64,000 nt of DNA from contig NZ_QJVD01000004.1 in NCBI RefSeq assembly GCF_003219815.1, positions 186,001 through 250,000 of the forward strand. The letters are read 5' to 3'. The DNA is from Arthrobacter livingstonensis. Its GTDB lineage: Bacteria; Actinomycetota; Actinomycetes; Actinomycetales; Micrococcaceae. The position numbers and the translations under genes were made by a program. Of this stretch, positions 8,154 through 16,950 are shown piece by piece. Position 1 is the stretch's first letter. Every line of letters begins with the position of its first letter. The notes beneath the pieces were generated by a model. That model made no database searches. It saw only the letters and a list, made by a program, of their open reading frames with translations, and was not told the origin of the DNA.

Positions 8154-8930
8154 ATGCGTATCGCCCGTTTTGTAGTAGACAATGACCCGATGTACGGCGT
8201 GGTGGAGGGGGATCCCGGCAGTGAAATCGTCATTGTCATCAAGGGTGACCCCTTCTTCAACGGCGTCGAGCGAACCACCATCAAGTACCCGCTGGAGGAC
8301 GTGCGCCTGGTGGCACCGATCATTCCGCGCAGCAAAGTGGTGGGCGTGGGCCGCAACTTTGCCGAGCACGCCCGCGAGCTCGGCAACGAGGTCCCGAAAA
8401 GCCCGCTGCTGTTCCTCAAGCCCAACACCTCCGTCATTGGCCCCGGCGAGCCGATCGTGCTGCCGGAATTCTCCGAGGAAGTCTCCTACGAGGCCGAGCT
8501 CTGCGTGGTCATCGGCCGCATCTGCAAGGACGTGCCGGAAGACCGCGTGGACGAGGTTATCTTCGGCTATACCTGCGGCAACGACCTCACCGCCCGCGAC
8601 GTCCAGCAGACCGACGGCCAGTGGGCCCGCGCCAAGGGCTTCGACACCTCCGCCCCGCTCGGGCCCTGGATCGAGACCGCACTGGATCCCGACGACCTGG
8701 ACGTCAAGGGCTGGCTGAACGGCGAGCTCCGCCAGGACGGCAACACCAACCAGATGGTCCGCAGCGTCCGCGAACTGGTCTCGATCGTCTCCCACGCGTT
8801 CACCCTTCTCCCAGGCGACGTCATCATGACCGGCACCCCGGCCGGCGTCGGCCTTGTTCAGGACGGCGACCGCTACGAGATCGAGATCGAGGGCATCGGC
8901 CGCCTGTCCAACCCGGTGGTCCGCCGCTAA
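8154..8930 (+). CDS. Fumarylacetoacetate hydrolase (FAH) family protein
   Basis: 258 residues, the length of small FAH-fold enzymes (acylpyruvases, oxaloacetate decarboxylases, homoprotocatechuate isomerase/decarboxylases). Metal-ligand segments are visible: EAELCVVIGR near 113 and GYTCGNDLTARDVQ near 140, then KGFDTSAPLGPWI and DVIMTGTPAGVG. The reaction cannot be fixed from sequence; acylpyruvate cleavage or oxaloacetate decarboxylation are the best guesses. A promoter CTGACG (8117-8122), 18-bp spacer, TAGACT (8141-8146) ends 7 bases before the ATG at 8154, so translation is probably leaderless. In related genomes this gene usually sits next to gltX; here about 9.6 kb separates them. Confidence 0.92.
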   Translation: MRIARFVVDNDPMYGVVEGDPGSEIVIVIKGDPFFNGVERTTIKYPLEDVRLVAPIIPRSKVVGVGRNFAEHARELGNEVPKSPLLFLKPNTSVIGPGEPIVLPEFSEEVSYEAELCVVIGRICKDVPEDRVDEVIFGYTCGNDLTARDVQQTDGQWARAKGFDTSAPLGPWIETALDPDDLDVKGWLNGELRQDGNTNQMVRSVRELVSIVSHAFTLLPGDVIMTGTPAGVGLVQDGDRYEIEIEGIGRLSNPVVRR

Positions 8931-8947
8931 CGTTCGCCCACCTGCAA

Positions 8948-9015
8948 AAGCCAGGTGCCGGCGTCGCCCATGGACGACGCCGGCGTCTGGCTCCCGTGCG
9001 GCCGGCACCTGGCTT
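8948..9015. terminator. Long hairpin between convergent FAH and MFS genes
   Basis: Perfect 15-bp arms at 8948-8962 and 9001-9015 enclose 38 bases that contain the palindrome GACGCCGGCGTC (8976-8987). The left arm can also pair with 8976-8990 (13 of 15), so two alternative folds compete. Position between convergent genes supports a bidirectional terminator. Confidence 0.55.
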
Positions 9016-9032
9016 CCGGGCTCCCGAAGGGA

Positions 9033-10538
9033 CTACCGGGCGGCCGTGACGATAGCTGCGGCATGGTCGGCCCAGTGGTCCGAGTCCGGAAGGGCCCGCA
9101 GGCTGCGGTTGAACAGCGCCAGGCAGGCGGCAACGGCGCAGATTCCGGCGCAGGCCAGCAGCACCCCCGTCCAGCCCAGGAGTGCGTAGCCGAACCCCGC
9201 CACCAGCGGTGCCAAGGGAGTGGCGCCCATGGCCAGCAGGTCCAGCGCGCTGCCCGCCCTCCCCAGCAGCTCCGTGGGAACGGCGACCATGAAATATCCC
9301 AGCAGGGCTGCATTGATCGCCGGTGCACCGAAGATGGCGGCTGCCTGAACCACCATGATCGCCGGTATCGCCGAAACGAAGGGCAGCACGGCAAGCGAGG
9401 CGGTCATCAGGAACAGTCCCGCGATGATGATCCACCCGGCGCCGACCCGCTTGACCAGCGGCGCCGCAACCAGGGAACCAAGCAGCATGCCCGCGCCGAT
9501 GCCTGCCGAAACCACGCCGATCACCGCGGGACCCTCGCCCCTTTGCTGCAGTCCAAAGATGACCGCAGTGATGGCCGAATTCAGACCCAGGTTGATGACG
9601 GTTGCAAGAATCATGATGCCACGCAATTCCGGGCGGTGGTACAGCCACTTGATCCCGGAGGCCGCCTCGGCCACGAAGCCGCGCAGGACGCGCCGGCCGG
9701 CGGGGGTGGCGCCCCTGCCGGCGGGGTTGCCGCTCCGGCGGCCGTCCCCCAGGCAAGGATCTTGTAAGCCGTGGTCCTCACCGGTCCCGCCGCGGCCTTG
9801 GCCGCTGACCTGGCGGCCGTCCCGAATGTTCCCGTGCGCAACGTCCTGGCCGCCCTCCGGGCTGGGATCCCGCGCGCCGTCCCGCACGCCCTCCTGCGCC
9901 CCGGATGGGCGTTCACCGGGACGCAGATCGGCCCGGATCATGAGAGCCGCGATGATGCCCAAAAGGTGGGATGCCGCGGTCGCTGCGAAGGGCAGGGCCC
10001 GCCCAAATCCCATCAGGATGCCTCCTGCAGGGCCGCCGGACAGCGCGATGACGGCATCGCGCCCTTCGTTGGCGGCCATGGCGGGACCGATCTGTTGGGC
10101 ATGGACCACGGATTTCAGGGCGGCATTGGACGTGGAACTGAAGAAGCCGTTACGCATGCCCATGAGCAGGTTGAGCCCTGTCAGCAGCCAGAATCCAAGC
10201 AGGCCGGCCAACTGGAGGGCTGTCAGGGCGCTGCCAATGAACAGTCCGATGACGCCGCCCACCACCATCAAGGTGCGGCGGTTGTGCCGGTCGGCCACCA
10301 CTCCGCCTGGGAGGGTGGCCAGGACCCGGCCGATTTGTCCGATTCCCGCGATGATGCCGGCCTGGGCGGGACTGCCCGTGACATACAGGGCCAGCAGGGG
10401 GACCGAAAAGCTGTGCAGGGCGGAGCCAAACGCCGTGGACGTGTCCGTGGCCAGCCACCAGAGGTAGTTGGGGTTGCGCAGGAGGCGGGCGGGTGCCACA
10501 TCGGCGGCGTCGGCGGTGGGCTGTTTTGTCGGGGACAT
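9033..10538 (-). CDS. MFS transporter, enterobactin-exporter-like (MFS_3)
   Basis: 501 residues. Hydrophobic segments are arranged in two bundles, with the MFS motif A variant GGVVADRHNRRT at 79-90. It is probably a proton-driven efflux pump; the substrate is unknown. The centre is unusual: a hydrophilic Gly/Arg/Asp/Pro-rich loop of about 85 residues (204-290), much longer than the normal 20-40, which may be expanded low-complexity sequence. The gene is divergent from an ArsR-like regulator (10617-11333). The 78-base gap holds three TTGCG-type palindromic boxes, so the regulator probably represses both genes. Confidence 0.88.
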   Translation of the reverse strand: MSPTKQPTADAADVAPARLLRNPNYLWWLATDTSTAFGSALHSFSVPLLALYVTGSPAQAGIIAGIGQIGRVLATLPGGVVADRHNRRTLMVVGGVIGLFIGSALTALQLAGLLGFWLLTGLNLLMGMRNGFFSSTSNAALKSVVHAQQIGPAMAANEGRDAVIALSGGPAGGILMGFGRALPFAATAASHLLGIIAALMIRADLRPGERPSGAQEGVRDGARDPSPEGGQDVAHGNIRDGRQVSGQGRGGTGEDHGLQDPCLGDGRRSGNPAGRGATPAGRRVLRGFVAEAASGIKWLYHRPELRGIMILATVINLGLNSAITAVIFGLQQRGEGPAVIGVVSAGIGAGMLLGSLVAAPLVKRVGAGWIIIAGLFLMTASLAVLPFVSAIPAIMVVQAAAIFGAPAINAALLGYFMVAVPTELLGRAGSALDLLAMGATPLAPLVAGFGYALLGWTGVLLACAGICAVAACLALFNRSLRALPDSDHWADHAAAIVTAAR

Positions 10539-10548
10539 GACTCGAGCC

Positions 10549-10593
10549 TATATGCGCAAATATAGTTGCGCAATATAAATTGCGTAAATTCGC
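10549..10593. promoter_or_regulatory. Repeated TTGCGCAA-type operator between MFS gene and regulator
   Basis: Three adjacent AT-rich boxes with a GCG core: TATATGCGCAAATATA (10549-10564), TATAGTTGCGCAATATA (10561-10577) and AATTGCGTAAATT (about 10578-10590). The first two are near-palindromes sharing TTGCGCA. They fill the divergent promoter region and include the likely -35 (TTGCGT, 10580-10585) of the regulator gene, so a bound regulator would block its own transcription. Confidence 0.65.
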
Positions 10594-10616
10594 GAACTGC
10601 TTTGTACACTGGGGCC

Positions 10617-11333
10617 ATGGCAGGGAAATCACAGCTCGAACCGGCGGCAGGGCCGGGAAAGCAAACGGCACCGAAGGAAACGGCATCGAAAATATCGGCA
10701 CCGAATGAATCGGGCACCCCGGCACGTGACCCTGCGGGGAAGCCGGCCGCTGGCAGCGCCGAGGTGACGGCGCAGACCATGACCTCGCCCATGCTCAGGG
10801 CCATGTCCAATCCACTCCGGCGCCGCATTATTGCCGTCTTGGCGGCCCAGGATTATGCCCGGGCCACGGACCTGGCCGAACAGCTGGGCGTGGCGGCGAA
10901 CAAGCTCAGCTATCACTTGCGGACCTTGGCGGACGCGGGAATGATCCAAGAAGCCCCGCAGTACGCCAGGGACAACCGGGACAGGGTGTGGCAGGCCGCC
11001 GGGGAGTCGTACCGGATCGGCAACCCGGAGGATCCCGTGGACCCCTCCGAAGAGTATTCCCTCAACGCCTACCTTTCGCAGATGGAGCTGGACCAGCATG
11101 CTGCGCTGTCCCGCGTCCTTGCCTGGGCGCCGGACTTTGCCACCGGCCGGGATGCCGAGACCAAGGCTGAATTGGCCGTGGGCACGCTTCGGCTCAGCGT
11201 GCAAGACGCGGAAGAGCTTTTCCGCCAGGTTGAGGGTGTCCTGAAGAACGCGCGGCAGCTGCACCGCGCGCCCGGCGAGCCCGGTGTCAAGATCTGGGAC
11301 TACACCTTCATGGCGGTCCGCGAGGACCTCTGA
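10617..11333 (+). CDS. ArsR-like winged-helix transcriptional regulator
   Basis: 238 residues from the ATG at 10617. A disordered Ala/Lys/Pro-rich N-terminus (1-55) leads to a winged helix (about 58-130) with SPMLRAMSNPLRRRIIAVL and ATDLAEQLGVAANKLSYHL, the HTH_20/ArsR pattern. A C-terminal part (about 150-238) has no recognised ligand motif. The -10-like TACACT (10605-10610) ends 7 bases before the ATG with no Shine-Dalgarno sequence, so the transcript is probably leaderless. A TTG at 10566 is in frame but lies inside the operator and is unlikely to be used. The divergent MFS pump is the expected target. Confidence 0.85.
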   Translation: MAGKSQLEPAAGPGKQTAPKETASKISAPNESGTPARDPAGKPAAGSAEVTAQTMTSPMLRAMSNPLRRRIIAVLAAQDYARATDLAEQLGVAANKLSYHLRTLADAGMIQEAPQYARDNRDRVWQAAGESYRIGNPEDPVDPSEEYSLNAYLSQMELDQHAALSRVLAWAPDFATGRDAETKAELAVGTLRLSVQDAEELFRQVEGVLKNARQLHRAPGEPGVKIWDYTFMAVREDL

Positions 11334-11474
11334 GCCGTGGGTGCTGTGAGCAGCAACACGGAACAGGGTCCGGCTTCGTAGTAGAATCGATAAGTCCTTT
11401 GCGCCCCCACCCGCTTAATCTGCGTGATCTGGGGGATTTTTCCCAAGGGCACCCATCGACTTAAGGATCCACCC

Positions 11475-12914
11475 TTGTCACAAGACGTCACCGACAAAGC
11501 CGCCAACGCGCCCGGAAGCATCACCGGGGAAGGCTACCAGCGGACGCTGTCCCGGCGCCACGTGACCATGATCGCCATGGGCGGGGCCATCGGCGTCGGA
11601 CTTTTCATGGGGGCCGGCGGACGGCTGGCTTCCACTGGCCCGGCGCTCATTTTCTCCTACGCCATTGCCGGAGTCATTGCCTACCTGCTGATGCGGGCCT
11701 TGGGGGAGCTGATCATGTACCGGCAGACTTCCGGCTCGTTTGTCTCCTACGCGGGGGAGCTGTTTGGCAAAAAGGGTGCGTACCTGTCCGGGTGGATGTA
11801 CTTCATCAACTGGGCCATGACGGGCGTGGCCGAGCTGATTGCCATTGGCCTGTACTTCCAATATTTCTTCCCCGGTGTCCCCGTGGAAGTCAGCGCGCTG
11901 TGCGCCCTGGTGCTGCTGGTGGCGGTGAACCTTCTCAGCGTCAAGGCCTTTGGCGAGTTCGAGTTTTGGGCGTCGTGCCTGAAGGTTGCCGCGATTGTGA
12001 TGTTCCTGGTGGTGGGCACCGTCATGGTGCTCATGAACGCCCAGGTGGGCGGCCAGCACGCCACCGTGAACAACCTGATCCACGCCGACGGCGGCATGTT
12101 CCCCAAGGGCGGGCTCGTCATGATCCTGGTCCTGAACGCCGTGATCTTTGCCTACAACGCCATCGAACTGGTGGGCATCACGGCCGGCGAGATGGAAAAT
12201 CCCGAACGCGAAGTGCCCCGGGCGATCCGCGCCGTGGTGGTCCGCATTGTGGTGTTCTACGTTGGCTCTGTGACGCTGCTGGCCATGATCATGCCGTCGG
12301 ACCACTACAAGGCGGGGGAGAGCCCGTTTGTCACGGTGTTCGCCTCGATGGGCCTGGACTGGGTGGGGTCCGTGATGAACTTTGTGGTCATCACGGCGGC
12401 GCTGTCCTCCTGCAACTCCGGCCTGTACTCGATTGGCCGGATCTTCCGCACCATGGCCAACAACGGCCATGCGCCCAAGTGGCTGACCAGGATGTCCTCG
12501 CGCCACGTTCCCTATGCCGCCATTTTGGCCATCGCCGCCGTCTATGTGGTGGGCGTTGCGGCGAACCTGTGGCTGGGCGGGTCCCACGCCTTCGACCTCG
12601 CGCTGAACACCGCATCCATTGGCGTCATCTTCACCTGGGGCTCCATTTTCGCCAGCCAGATCATGCTGCGGCGCAAAAAGGGCAAGGTGTCCTCGCTGCC
12701 GATGCCCGGCTCGCCGTGGACCAGCTGGATTGGCCTGGTTGCACTGCTGGCCATTACGGTCCTGATCGGCTTTGACACCATGACGGGGCCGGACGGAACC
12801 GTCTTCCGCCTCGGCCTGTGGACGCTCTGCGCCATTCCCGTGTTCGCCGTGGTTCTGTGGACCGGCTGGCAGTTCGTGAAGCACGACGAGCCGGCGAACG
12901 AACTGTTCAGCTGA
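11475..12914 (+). CDS. Amino-acid permease, APC family (AnsP/CycA/GabP-like)
   Basis: 479 residues from TTG at 11475, preferred because AAGGAT lies 6 bases upstream; an in-frame ATG at 11424 would add 17 residues without a site. Twelve hydrophobic segments are apparent. The first helix carries the AAT-family mark RRHVTMIAMGGAIGVGLFMGAG (core MGGAIGVGLF), which binds the substrate backbone, and GELIMYRQTSGSFVSYAGE follows. The segment VGITAGEMENPEREVPRAIR, kept short here as GEMENPEREVP, is typical of the amino-acid transporter subfamily. Best relatives by eye are L-asparagine and D-serine/alanine/glycine permeases; the substrate is uncertain. Confidence 0.9.
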   Translation: MSQDVTDKAANAPGSITGEGYQRTLSRRHVTMIAMGGAIGVGLFMGAGGRLASTGPALIFSYAIAGVIAYLLMRALGELIMYRQTSGSFVSYAGELFGKKGAYLSGWMYFINWAMTGVAELIAIGLYFQYFFPGVPVEVSALCALVLLVAVNLLSVKAFGEFEFWASCLKVAAIVMFLVVGTVMVLMNAQVGGQHATVNNLIHADGGMFPKGGLVMILVLNAVIFAYNAIELVGITAGEMENPEREVPRAIRAVVVRIVVFYVGSVTLLAMIMPSDHYKAGESPFVTVFASMGLDWVGSVMNFVVITAALSSCNSGLYSIGRIFRTMANNGHAPKWLTRMSSRHVPYAAILAIAAVYVVGVAANLWLGGSHAFDLALNTASIGVIFTWGSIFASQIMLRRKKGKVSSLPMPGSPWTSWIGLVALLAITVLIGFDTMTGPDGTVFRLGLWTLCAIPVFAVVLWTGWQFVKHDEPANELFS

Positions 12915-12931
12915 GCCGTGCGGTTTCTGCC

Positions 12932-12967
12932 GCCTGTGAATGCCGGAGCGGTTTGCGCCGGACAGGC
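12932..12967. terminator. Possible terminator between convergent permease and GAF regulator
   Basis: GCCTGT (12932-12937) pairs with ACAGGC (12962-12967), and inner CCGG/CCGG and GCG/CGC pairing around GTTT can extend the stem with a small bulge. There is no T-run. Position between two convergent genes is the main support. Confidence 0.4.
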
Positions 12968-12985
12968 AGGAAGGACCGTGAAAAG

Positions 12986-14404
12986 CTACAGCAGCGCGTT
13001 CTCGAGTCGCCGGGAACGGGCGGAAAACGCGGCCGCCCGTGGATCGCCGCGGCCCACAAGCTGCTCCAGCGCCGCCACCGCAGCGGCATCCCCGGCCCCC
13101 ATGTCCGTAGCCAGCCACCGCGTGAGCGCCGGGACGGAAGCATCCGCGTGCAAGGCCGTCCGCACGGCGGCATCGAGCTCCTCCCGCAACAACGCCACCG
13201 CCACCGCGGATGACCGGCTGACCAGCGGAGCGCCGTAGAGGGCCAGGGCCGAACCCGCATCCCCGCCACGCAGCGCCGCCAGCACGCGGCTGGCGTCGAC
13301 AACCCCGCGGACGGTTTCGGCCAGCCGGTAAGGGTTGGACGAGATCGCGTTCCCGAGCACCGCCCGAAGCCGGTGAACCTCGATCCGCACGCTCGCCGCG
13401 GTGCCCGTTTCCCCATACAGCTCATACGCGAGTTCGTCGGCGCTCCACCCCTGCTGCCGCGAACACAGTAGTGCCAGGATCTCAGCCCGGCGCAGCGTCA
13501 GGGCAACCCGGTGCCCGTCGCCATGCACCACGGCCGGCTGCTCACCCAAAAGCTCAATTGCCGCGATGCCCCCGCCCGCTGCGGGAGGGACGGCGACGGA
13601 CCCCCCGCCGTGGGCTGCCTGCCCGCCTGACGCGGACGGTGCGCCCGGCGCGGACTGCGCGCCTGACGCTGCGCGTGCGCCCGGCGCTGCCTGCCCGCCT
13701 GACGCGGACAGTGCGACGGCACCGCCGGCCGCCCGCCCGAGTATTTCCTCGGCGACCCGGACGGCGCAGCGAACCATCCGCAGGGAATCCGGCGTCAGTG
13801 TGGCGAGCGGCCCCGAGACGTCCAGCACGCCCAGCAGTTCGCCGGTCAGCGGGCTGCGGATGGGGGCGGCGGTACAGGCCCACTCGTGATGGGTGCGCAC
13901 CAGGTGTTCGGCGGAAAACAACTGGCCGGGGGATCCCGTGCGCAGCACCTCGCTGATCGCGTTGGTGCCGATGCCGGATTCGGACCAGTCCGCGCCCTCC
14001 ACGAATTCCAACGACTCGGCCAGCGCCAGCGCGTCCCGGCTGCCGATCCGCCACAGCACCTCGCCCAGCGCGTCGGTGATAATCAACAGTTGCCGGCCGT
14101 CCGGGGAGTCGTCACCCAGCAGCTCCGCCAGGGCCGGGACGGCGCCAGCGAGGGGATGCTCCGCGCGCAGCCCAACGACGTCGGCAGACTCGCGCACGTG
14201 CCGCGGGCTGTGTTGGTCCGGGCTGATCCCCAGGGCCAGGGACCGGTGCCAGGATTCCTGGATGACCTTCGCGATTTCGGGACGGTGCCCGCCGGAAATG
14301 ACGTCCTCGTGCGCGTTGCGCAACAGCCGGGAATAGTTCACGGGATCGGAAAAGCGCAACGACGGGGCCGCCGTCGTGCTTGGGCTGGAGAACTGCTGGG
14401 ACAT
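12986..14404 (-). CDS. GAF-domain transcriptional regulator with C-terminal winged helix
   Basis: 472 residues from the ATG at 14404, which has AGGAAG 7 bases upstream; the frame stays open to 14500. It has a GAF-type sensor domain (about 85-215, with ESGIGTNAI and LGVLDVSGP typical of acetoin/NifA-like regulators), then an Ala/Gly/Ser/Pro linker of about 50 residues made of degenerate SGGQAAPGA units (226-278), then an OmpR-like winged helix (about 298-368, LTLRRAEILALLCSRQQGWS). It lacks the AAA+ domain of sigma-54 activators. It is divergent from the flavin monooxygenase gene at 14566, the pattern seen when such regulators control a catabolic oxidoreductase; the inducer is unknown. Confidence 0.85.
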   Translation of the reverse strand: MSQQFSSPSTTAAPSLRFSDPVNYSRLLRNAHEDVISGGHRPEIAKVIQESWHRSLALGISPDQHSPRHVRESADVVGLRAEHPLAGAVPALAELLGDDSPDGRQLLIITDALGEVLWRIGSRDALALAESLEFVEGADWSESGIGTNAISEVLRTGSPGQLFSAEHLVRTHHEWACTAAPIRSPLTGELLGVLDVSGPLATLTPDSLRMVRCAVRVAEEILGRAAGGAVALSASGGQAAPGARAASGAQSAPGAPSASGGQAAHGGGSVAVPPAAGGGIAAIELLGEQPAVVHGDGHRVALTLRRAEILALLCSRQQGWSADELAYELYGETGTAASVRIEVHRLRAVLGNAISSNPYRLAETVRGVVDASRVLAALRGGDAGSALALYGAPLVSRSSAVAVALLREELDAAVRTALHADASVPALTRWLATDMGAGDAAAVAALEQLVGRGDPRAAAFSARSRRLENALL

Positions 14405-14565
14405 GCATTCTTCCTGTGTCGCAAAACGATATGGCGGTGGCGGGAGGGATGTGTAACGCCCGTGCAACCCCCGGGGGGCTTTACTTGTGAGATCAATCAC
14501 GTTCAGGCCAGTTTACGCTCCCGGTCCCCAGGGCGCGAAGCAAGGCAGTACACGAAGGAGTGAAT

Positions 14566-16356
14566 ATGTCACGCACGCCGAACAACATCGTTTCGGATTG
14601 GCTCGCCGCACTCAACGCGGCGCTTGTTGCCAAAGACATTGGCGCCGCCACGGCACTTTTTGCGCAGGACAGCTACTGGCGCGACTTTGTTGCCTTCACC
14701 TGGAACCTGAAGACCTTCGAGGGCCCGGAACAGATCGGGCGGATGCTCGGGGACCGGCTGGACCACGTGGCCCCGGGCAACTGGGCGCTGGCCGAGGACG
14801 CCACGGGCGATGAGGAAAACACGGAAGCGTGGATCACCTTTGAAACGGGCGCCGCCAACGGCTACGGCCACATCAGGCTCAAGGGCGGCAAGTGCTGGAC
14901 CCTGCTGACCACCATGCAGGAGCTGAAGGGCTTCGAGGAGCGGAAGGGTGCCAGGCGGGACAAGGGCGTGGCGCACGAGATCACCCGGGGTCGCAAATCG
15001 TGGCTGGAGCGCAAGCAGGACAGCGAGGCACGGCTCGGATACGACGAGCAGCCATACTGCCTGATCATCGGCGGCGGACAGGGCGGCATCGGCCTCGCCG
15101 CCCGCCTGCGCCGCCAGGGCGTGCCCACCATCGTGGTGGAAAAGAACGCCCGCGCCGGCGATTCCTGGCGCAACCGCTACAAGTCCCTCCACCTCCACGA
15201 CCCGGTCTGGTACGACCACCTGCCGTACCTGAACTTTCCCGACGACTGGCCGGTCTTTGCCGCCAAGGACAAGATCGGCGACTGGCTGGAGCACTACACG
15301 GCCATCATGGAGCTGAATTACTGGTCCGGCACGGAGGCGGTGAAGGCGGCCTTCGACGAGGCCGCCGGCGAGTGGGTGGTGGAGGTCAAGCGCGACGGCG
15401 TTCCCGTCACCTTGCGCCCCAAGCAGCTCGTGTTCGCACTGGGTGTCTCCGGCTATCCGAACGTTCCACACTTTGACGGTGCCGACGCGTTCCTGGGCGA
15501 GCAGTACCACTCCTCCAAGCACCCGGGCGGCGGCGACTGGACCGGCAAGAAGGCAGTGGTTATCGGTTCCAACAACTCCGCCCATGACATCTGCGCCGAC
15601 CTCTGGGAGCACGGCGCGGACGTCACCATGGTCCAGCGCTCCTCCACGCACATCTCCCGCAGCGAGTCGCTCATGGACCTGGGGCTGGGGGACCTGTACT
15701 CGGAAAAGGCGCTGGCCAACGGTGTCACCACGGACAAGGCGGACCTGCTTTTTGCCTCCCTGCCCTACCGGATACTGCCCGACGCCCAAAAACCCGTCTA
15801 CGCGGAGATGGCCACGAGGGATGCCACGTTCTACAGCGACCTTGAGGCGGCCGGCTTCGACCTGGACTTTGGCGAGGACGGCTCCGGCCTGTTCGTGAAG
15901 TACCTGCGGCGCGGTTCCGGCTACTACATCGACGTGGGCGCCTCCCAGCTGATCATCGACGGCCGCGTCCAGCTCGCCACCGGCCAGGTCGACAAGATCA
16001 CCGGCAATGCCGTGGTCATGGCGGACGGCACGGAACTGGAGGCGGACCTGATTGTCTACGCCACCGGCTACGGCTCGATGAACGGCTGGCTGGCCGACCT
16101 CGTCTCACCCGAGGTGGCCGACGCCGTGGGCAAGTGCTGGGGCTATGGCTCTGACACGATGCGGGACCCGGGGCCGTGGGAGGGGGAGCTGCGCAACATG
16201 TGGAAGCCCACGAACGTGGAGAAGCTGTGGATCCACGGCGGCAACCTGCACCAGAGCCGCCACTACTCGAAGTACCTGGCCCTGCAGCTCAAGGCCCGGA
16301 TGGAAGGGCTGGACACCCCGGTCTACGAGCTTCAGGAGTCCCACCACCCGCGGTAA
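14566..16356 (+). CDS. Flavin-containing monooxygenase with N-terminal SnoaL-like domain
   Basis: 596 residues from ATG 14566, with GAAGGAG 5 bases upstream; GTG 14560 is an in-frame alternative. The first 130 or so residues look like an NTF2/SnoaL fold (IVSDWLAALNAALVAKDIGA, and SYWRDFVAFTW). An FAD-binding Rossmann motif follows (IIGGGQGGIGLAARL, near 165), then a NADPH-type motif VVIGSNNSAHDICADL near 335 and the ATGYGSMNGWLADLV segment near 500 typical of class B monooxygenases. It should oxygenate an organic substrate with NADPH, FAD and O2. The fused N-terminal domain is a recurring bacterial and fungal arrangement; the substrate is unknown. The divergent GAF regulator suggests induction. 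Confidence 0.88.
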   Translation: MSRTPNNIVSDWLAALNAALVAKDIGAATALFAQDSYWRDFVAFTWNLKTFEGPEQIGRMLGDRLDHVAPGNWALAEDATGDEENTEAWITFETGAANGYGHIRLKGGKCWTLLTTMQELKGFEERKGARRDKGVAHEITRGRKSWLERKQDSEARLGYDEQPYCLIIGGGQGGIGLAARLRRQGVPTIVVEKNARAGDSWRNRYKSLHLHDPVWYDHLPYLNFPDDWPVFAAKDKIGDWLEHYTAIMELNYWSGTEAVKAAFDEAAGEWVVEVKRDGVPVTLRPKQLVFALGVSGYPNVPHFDGADAFLGEQYHSSKHPGGGDWTGKKAVVIGSNNSAHDICADLWEHGADVTMVQRSSTHISRSESLMDLGLGDLYSEKALANGVTTDKADLLFASLPYRILPDAQKPVYAEMATRDATFYSDLEAAGFDLDFGEDGSGLFVKYLRRGSGYYIDVGASQLIIDGRVQLATGQVDKITGNAVVMADGTELEADLIVYATGYGSMNGWLADLVSPEVADAVGKCWGYGSDTMRDPGPWEGELRNMWKPTNVEKLWIHGGNLHQSRHYSKYLALQLKARMEGLDTPVYELQESHHPR

Positions 16357-16380
16357 TTCCTGGGGGCCGAGCCGACGGTG

Positions 16381-16450
16381 AAAAATGCCGCCGCTCCCGC
16401 ATTTTGCCGTAGCTTTAACGGCGGCATTTTGCGGGAGCGGCGGCATTTTT
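16381..16450. terminator. Very long perfect hairpin between convergent genes
   Basis: Perfect 21-bp arms at 16381-16401 and 16430-16450, with inner pairing GCCGT (16406-16410) to ACGGC (16418-16422). The arms begin with AAAAA and end with TTTTT, so it reads as a symmetric U-tailed terminator on both strands. It ends 3 bases before the stop of the SRPBCC gene. Confidence 0.8.
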
Positions 16451-16452
16451 GC

Positions 16453-16950
16453 TTACACGGCGGGCTGTCCGGCAAGGATGGCGTCGATCTGTCCCATCGC
16501 CAGCCCCATGCCTTCCTCCATGCCCATCTGGATCATTTTCTCCATTTGCCCCACGCTTTCAAAGGTCGAAGTGATGGTCATCCGGGTGCGTCCGCCGATG
16601 TCCTCAAGTGCGACGGCCATGCGCGCGGTCCCCATGTCGGTGACGGGGTTGCCGGTGTCGTCAGCGAAACCGTCGTCGAGCTCCAGCCGGTCCGGCGCCC
16701 CGATGGCGGTAAAGCGCCACCACCCGCGGGCCTTGGTGCCGTCCGGTCCGGTCATGTAGTAGCTGGCCTGGCCGCCGGGCTGGAAATCGAAGTCCTCGAA
16801 CGTGGCCGGCCAGGTGGGCGGCCCCCACCAGCGTTCGAGCTGGCGCGGATCCTCCCAGATCTGCCAGACGCGTTCGACGCCGGCGTCGAACTCCGCGACG
16901 ATGGCGAGGCTCAGTGCCTCGGGGCTTTTGGTGGAGCTGATGACTGTCAT
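16453..16950 (-). CDS. SRPBCC (AHSA1/START-like) domain protein
   Basis: 165 residues, the typical single-domain length. The START-like fold is indicated by EFDAGVERVWQIWEDPRQLERWWGPP near 22-47 (core VWQIWEDPRQLERWWGP) and a C-terminal helix with MEKMIQMGMEEGM. These proteins bind hydrophobic ligands in a helix-grip pocket; the ligand is unknown. Its ATG overlaps the stop of the ArsR gene by 4 bases (ATGA). ArsR plus SRPBCC is a very common coupled pair in actinobacteria. Confidence 0.9.
   Translation of the reverse strand: MTVISSTKSPEALSLAIVAEFDAGVERVWQIWEDPRQLERWWGPPTWPATFEDFDFQPGGQASYYMTGPDGTKARGWWRFTAIGAPDRLELDDGFADDTGNPVTDMGTARMAVALEDIGGRTRMTITSTFESVGQMEKMIQMGMEEGMGLAMGQIDAILAGQPAV

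Noticed and set aside
9355-10467. 370-codon plus-strand frame opposite the MFS gene
   Set aside because: The minus frame has membrane helices and MFS motif A; the plus frame is Ser/Pro/Arg-rich shadow sequence.
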